A stretch of 64,000 nucleotides of DNA from an uncultured Phocaeicola sp. (lineage in GTDB: Bacteria > Bacteroidota > Bacteroidia > Bacteroidales > Bacteroidaceae): positions 62,001 through 126,000 of the forward strand of contig CALUJA010000008.1 in NCBI GenBank assembly GCA_944320845.1, given 5' to 3'. Positions 63,315 to 64,000 of this stretch are shown here, piece after piece. The notes beneath the pieces are model-generated. The model saw only the letters and a program-made list of their open reading frames with translations. It did not search any database and had not been told where the DNA came from. How positions within the stretch are numbered: position 1 is the first letter of the stretch; every line of letters starts with the position of its first letter. A program made the translations under genes and the position numbers.

Positions 63315-63785
63315 TCACTGGTACTCATCGGCATAGTTTAAATATGGCAGAGTGCTCTGTCTGTAGTCGAATATCTCTTCGGGACTGAAGAAGCGGGCCA
63401 GTTCTTCCTTTGCGTTTTCAGGGGAATCGGAGGTATGTACAATGTTTTCCTGTGCGCTTACACTGTAGTCGCCCCGGATAGTGCCCGGCACGGCGAGCCT
63501 TCCGTTGGTTGCTCCGGTCATGGAGCGCACGACCTGCACGGCGTCTACCCCTTCATAGCAGCAGGCAATGACGGGCGAAGCCATCATCGAGTCTTTTATC
63601 CGCTGGAAGAAAGGCTTTCCGGCAAGGTGCGCATAGTGTTCGTTCAGGATTTTGTCGTCCAGCTGCATCATTTTTATACCTGCAAGGCGTAGACCTTTGC
63701 GTTCAAAACGGTGGAGAATCTCTCCGATAAGGCCGCGCTGCACTGCACTCGGCTTCAAGATTACTAAGGTTTTTTCAAGACTCAT
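63315..63785 (-). CDS. ndk: Nucleoside diphosphate kinase
   Basis: 156 residues, slightly longer than most. It transfers phosphate between nucleoside di- and triphosphates. The N-terminus LVILKPSAVQRGLIGEI and the phosphohistidine site NIVHTSDSPENAKEE are diagnostic. The central RSMTGATNGRLAVPGTIRGDY is also conserved. It is divergent from whatever lies beyond the right edge. Confidence 0.96.
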   Translation of the reverse strand: MSLEKTLVILKPSAVQRGLIGEILHRFERKGLRLAGIKMMQLDDKILNEHYAHLAGKPFFQRIKDSMMASPVIACCYEGVDAVQVVRSMTGATNGRLAVPGTIRGDYSVSAQENIVHTSDSPENAKEELARFFSPEEIFDYRQSTLPYLNYADEYQ

Positions 63786-63831
63786 AGTTTGAAATTGTTA
63801 AGGTTCATACAAAGAATATGGTTGTCACTGC

Positions 63832-63839
63832 CAAATATA
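63832..63839 (-). promoter_or_regulatory. Promoter -7 box for ndk
   Basis: Minus-strand TATATTTG, a perfect match 46 bases before the ndk ATG. Confidence 0.6.
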
Positions 63840-63992
63840 GTTTTTTTATTCGAGAAAACCTTGTTTTCTGAAACTTTCTTTTGTTTTTTGGATATGGAAA
63901 ATCAGATTTTCATAATTATATAAATTTATTCTATATAGGGCCAAAAGGATGAGAAAAGCTGAAAAAGGCAGACAACTTATATTCAAACCTAT

Positions 63993-64000
63993 TATATTTG
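63993..64000 (+). promoter_or_regulatory. Possible promoter -7 box for a gene beyond the right edge
   Basis: The window ends in TATATTTG, a perfect -7 match on the plus strand. The preceding 150 bases are AT-rich with no gene. The downstream gene is not visible. Confidence 0.45.

Overview
This window is chromosomal DNA of a member of the Bacteroidales, probably Bacteroidaceae. The reasons are the gene content (an ATP synthase operon in the order atpD-atpC-(membrane protein)-atpB-E-F-H-A-G, DUF4286-ruvC, an HU-like protein with an acidic tail, a DUF4296 lipoprotein behind lspA, many lipoproteins) and the promoters, which repeatedly show the Bacteroides -7 box TAnnTTTG. G+C looks close to one half by eye. 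The genus cannot be fixed from the sequence alone. I see no phage, plasmid, insertion sequence, CRISPR array, rRNA or tRNA.

Layout. 1-3.1 kb: end of an unidentified gene, an NhaC-type antiporter and a secreted C1-type aminopeptidase. 3.2-9.2 kb: a plus-strand run with DUF4286, ruvC, a lipoprotein pullulanase, a tandem ABC ATPase and trkH. 9.2-12.7 kb: uvrB and an Omp85-type barrel protein on the minus strand. 12.8-18.9 kb: pepT-gcvT, then tatA, an M23 peptidase and a C69 dipeptidase. 19.0-21.2 kb (minus): a POT peptide transporter and a TPR protein. 21.4-26.0 kb: a sugar-kinase-like phosphotransferase, an HU-like protein, an array of 22-bp hairpin repeats, and two tandem paralogous lipoprotein genes, the first broken by one in-frame TAG. 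26.1-34.9 kb (minus): addA-addB, then ispE with a long RluA-type pseudouridine synthase. 35.0-38.8 kb: DUF456 protein, dnaB, an EamA transporter and a YigZ protein. 38.8-41.9 kb (minus): a hexapeptide acetyltransferase with a candidate 35-codon leader ORF, an L,D-transpeptidase and an AraC regulator. 42.0-46.8 kb: two aldo/keto reductases, a metallo-beta-lactamase-fold hydrolase, a TonB-C protein (minus) and a YjbQ protein. 47.0-54.4 kb: the ATP synthase operon. 54.5-56.6 kb (minus): a small lipoprotein and an NlpC/P60-DUF pair. 56.8-63.8 kb: a PepSY-like protein, ileS, a TraR/DksA-like protein, lspA, a DUF4296 lipoprotein, a hypothetical protein, and ndk (minus).

How the genes fit together. 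Most are housekeeping: recombination and repair (ruvC, uvrB, addAB), replication (dnaB), energy (F1Fo ATPase), translation (ileS) and lipoprotein maturation (lspA). Around them is an envelope and scavenging set: pullulanase, several peptidases, a peptide transporter and wall hydrolases. Nothing here amounts to a new multi-gene system. The most unusual items are non-coding or small: the 22-bp hairpin array, the amber codon in an otherwise intact lipoprotein gene, a MITE-like hairpin with a 7-bp flanking duplication between atpH and atpA, a candidate leader peptide, and two promoters carrying direct repeats at exactly 21-bp period, the geometry of AraC-type operators.
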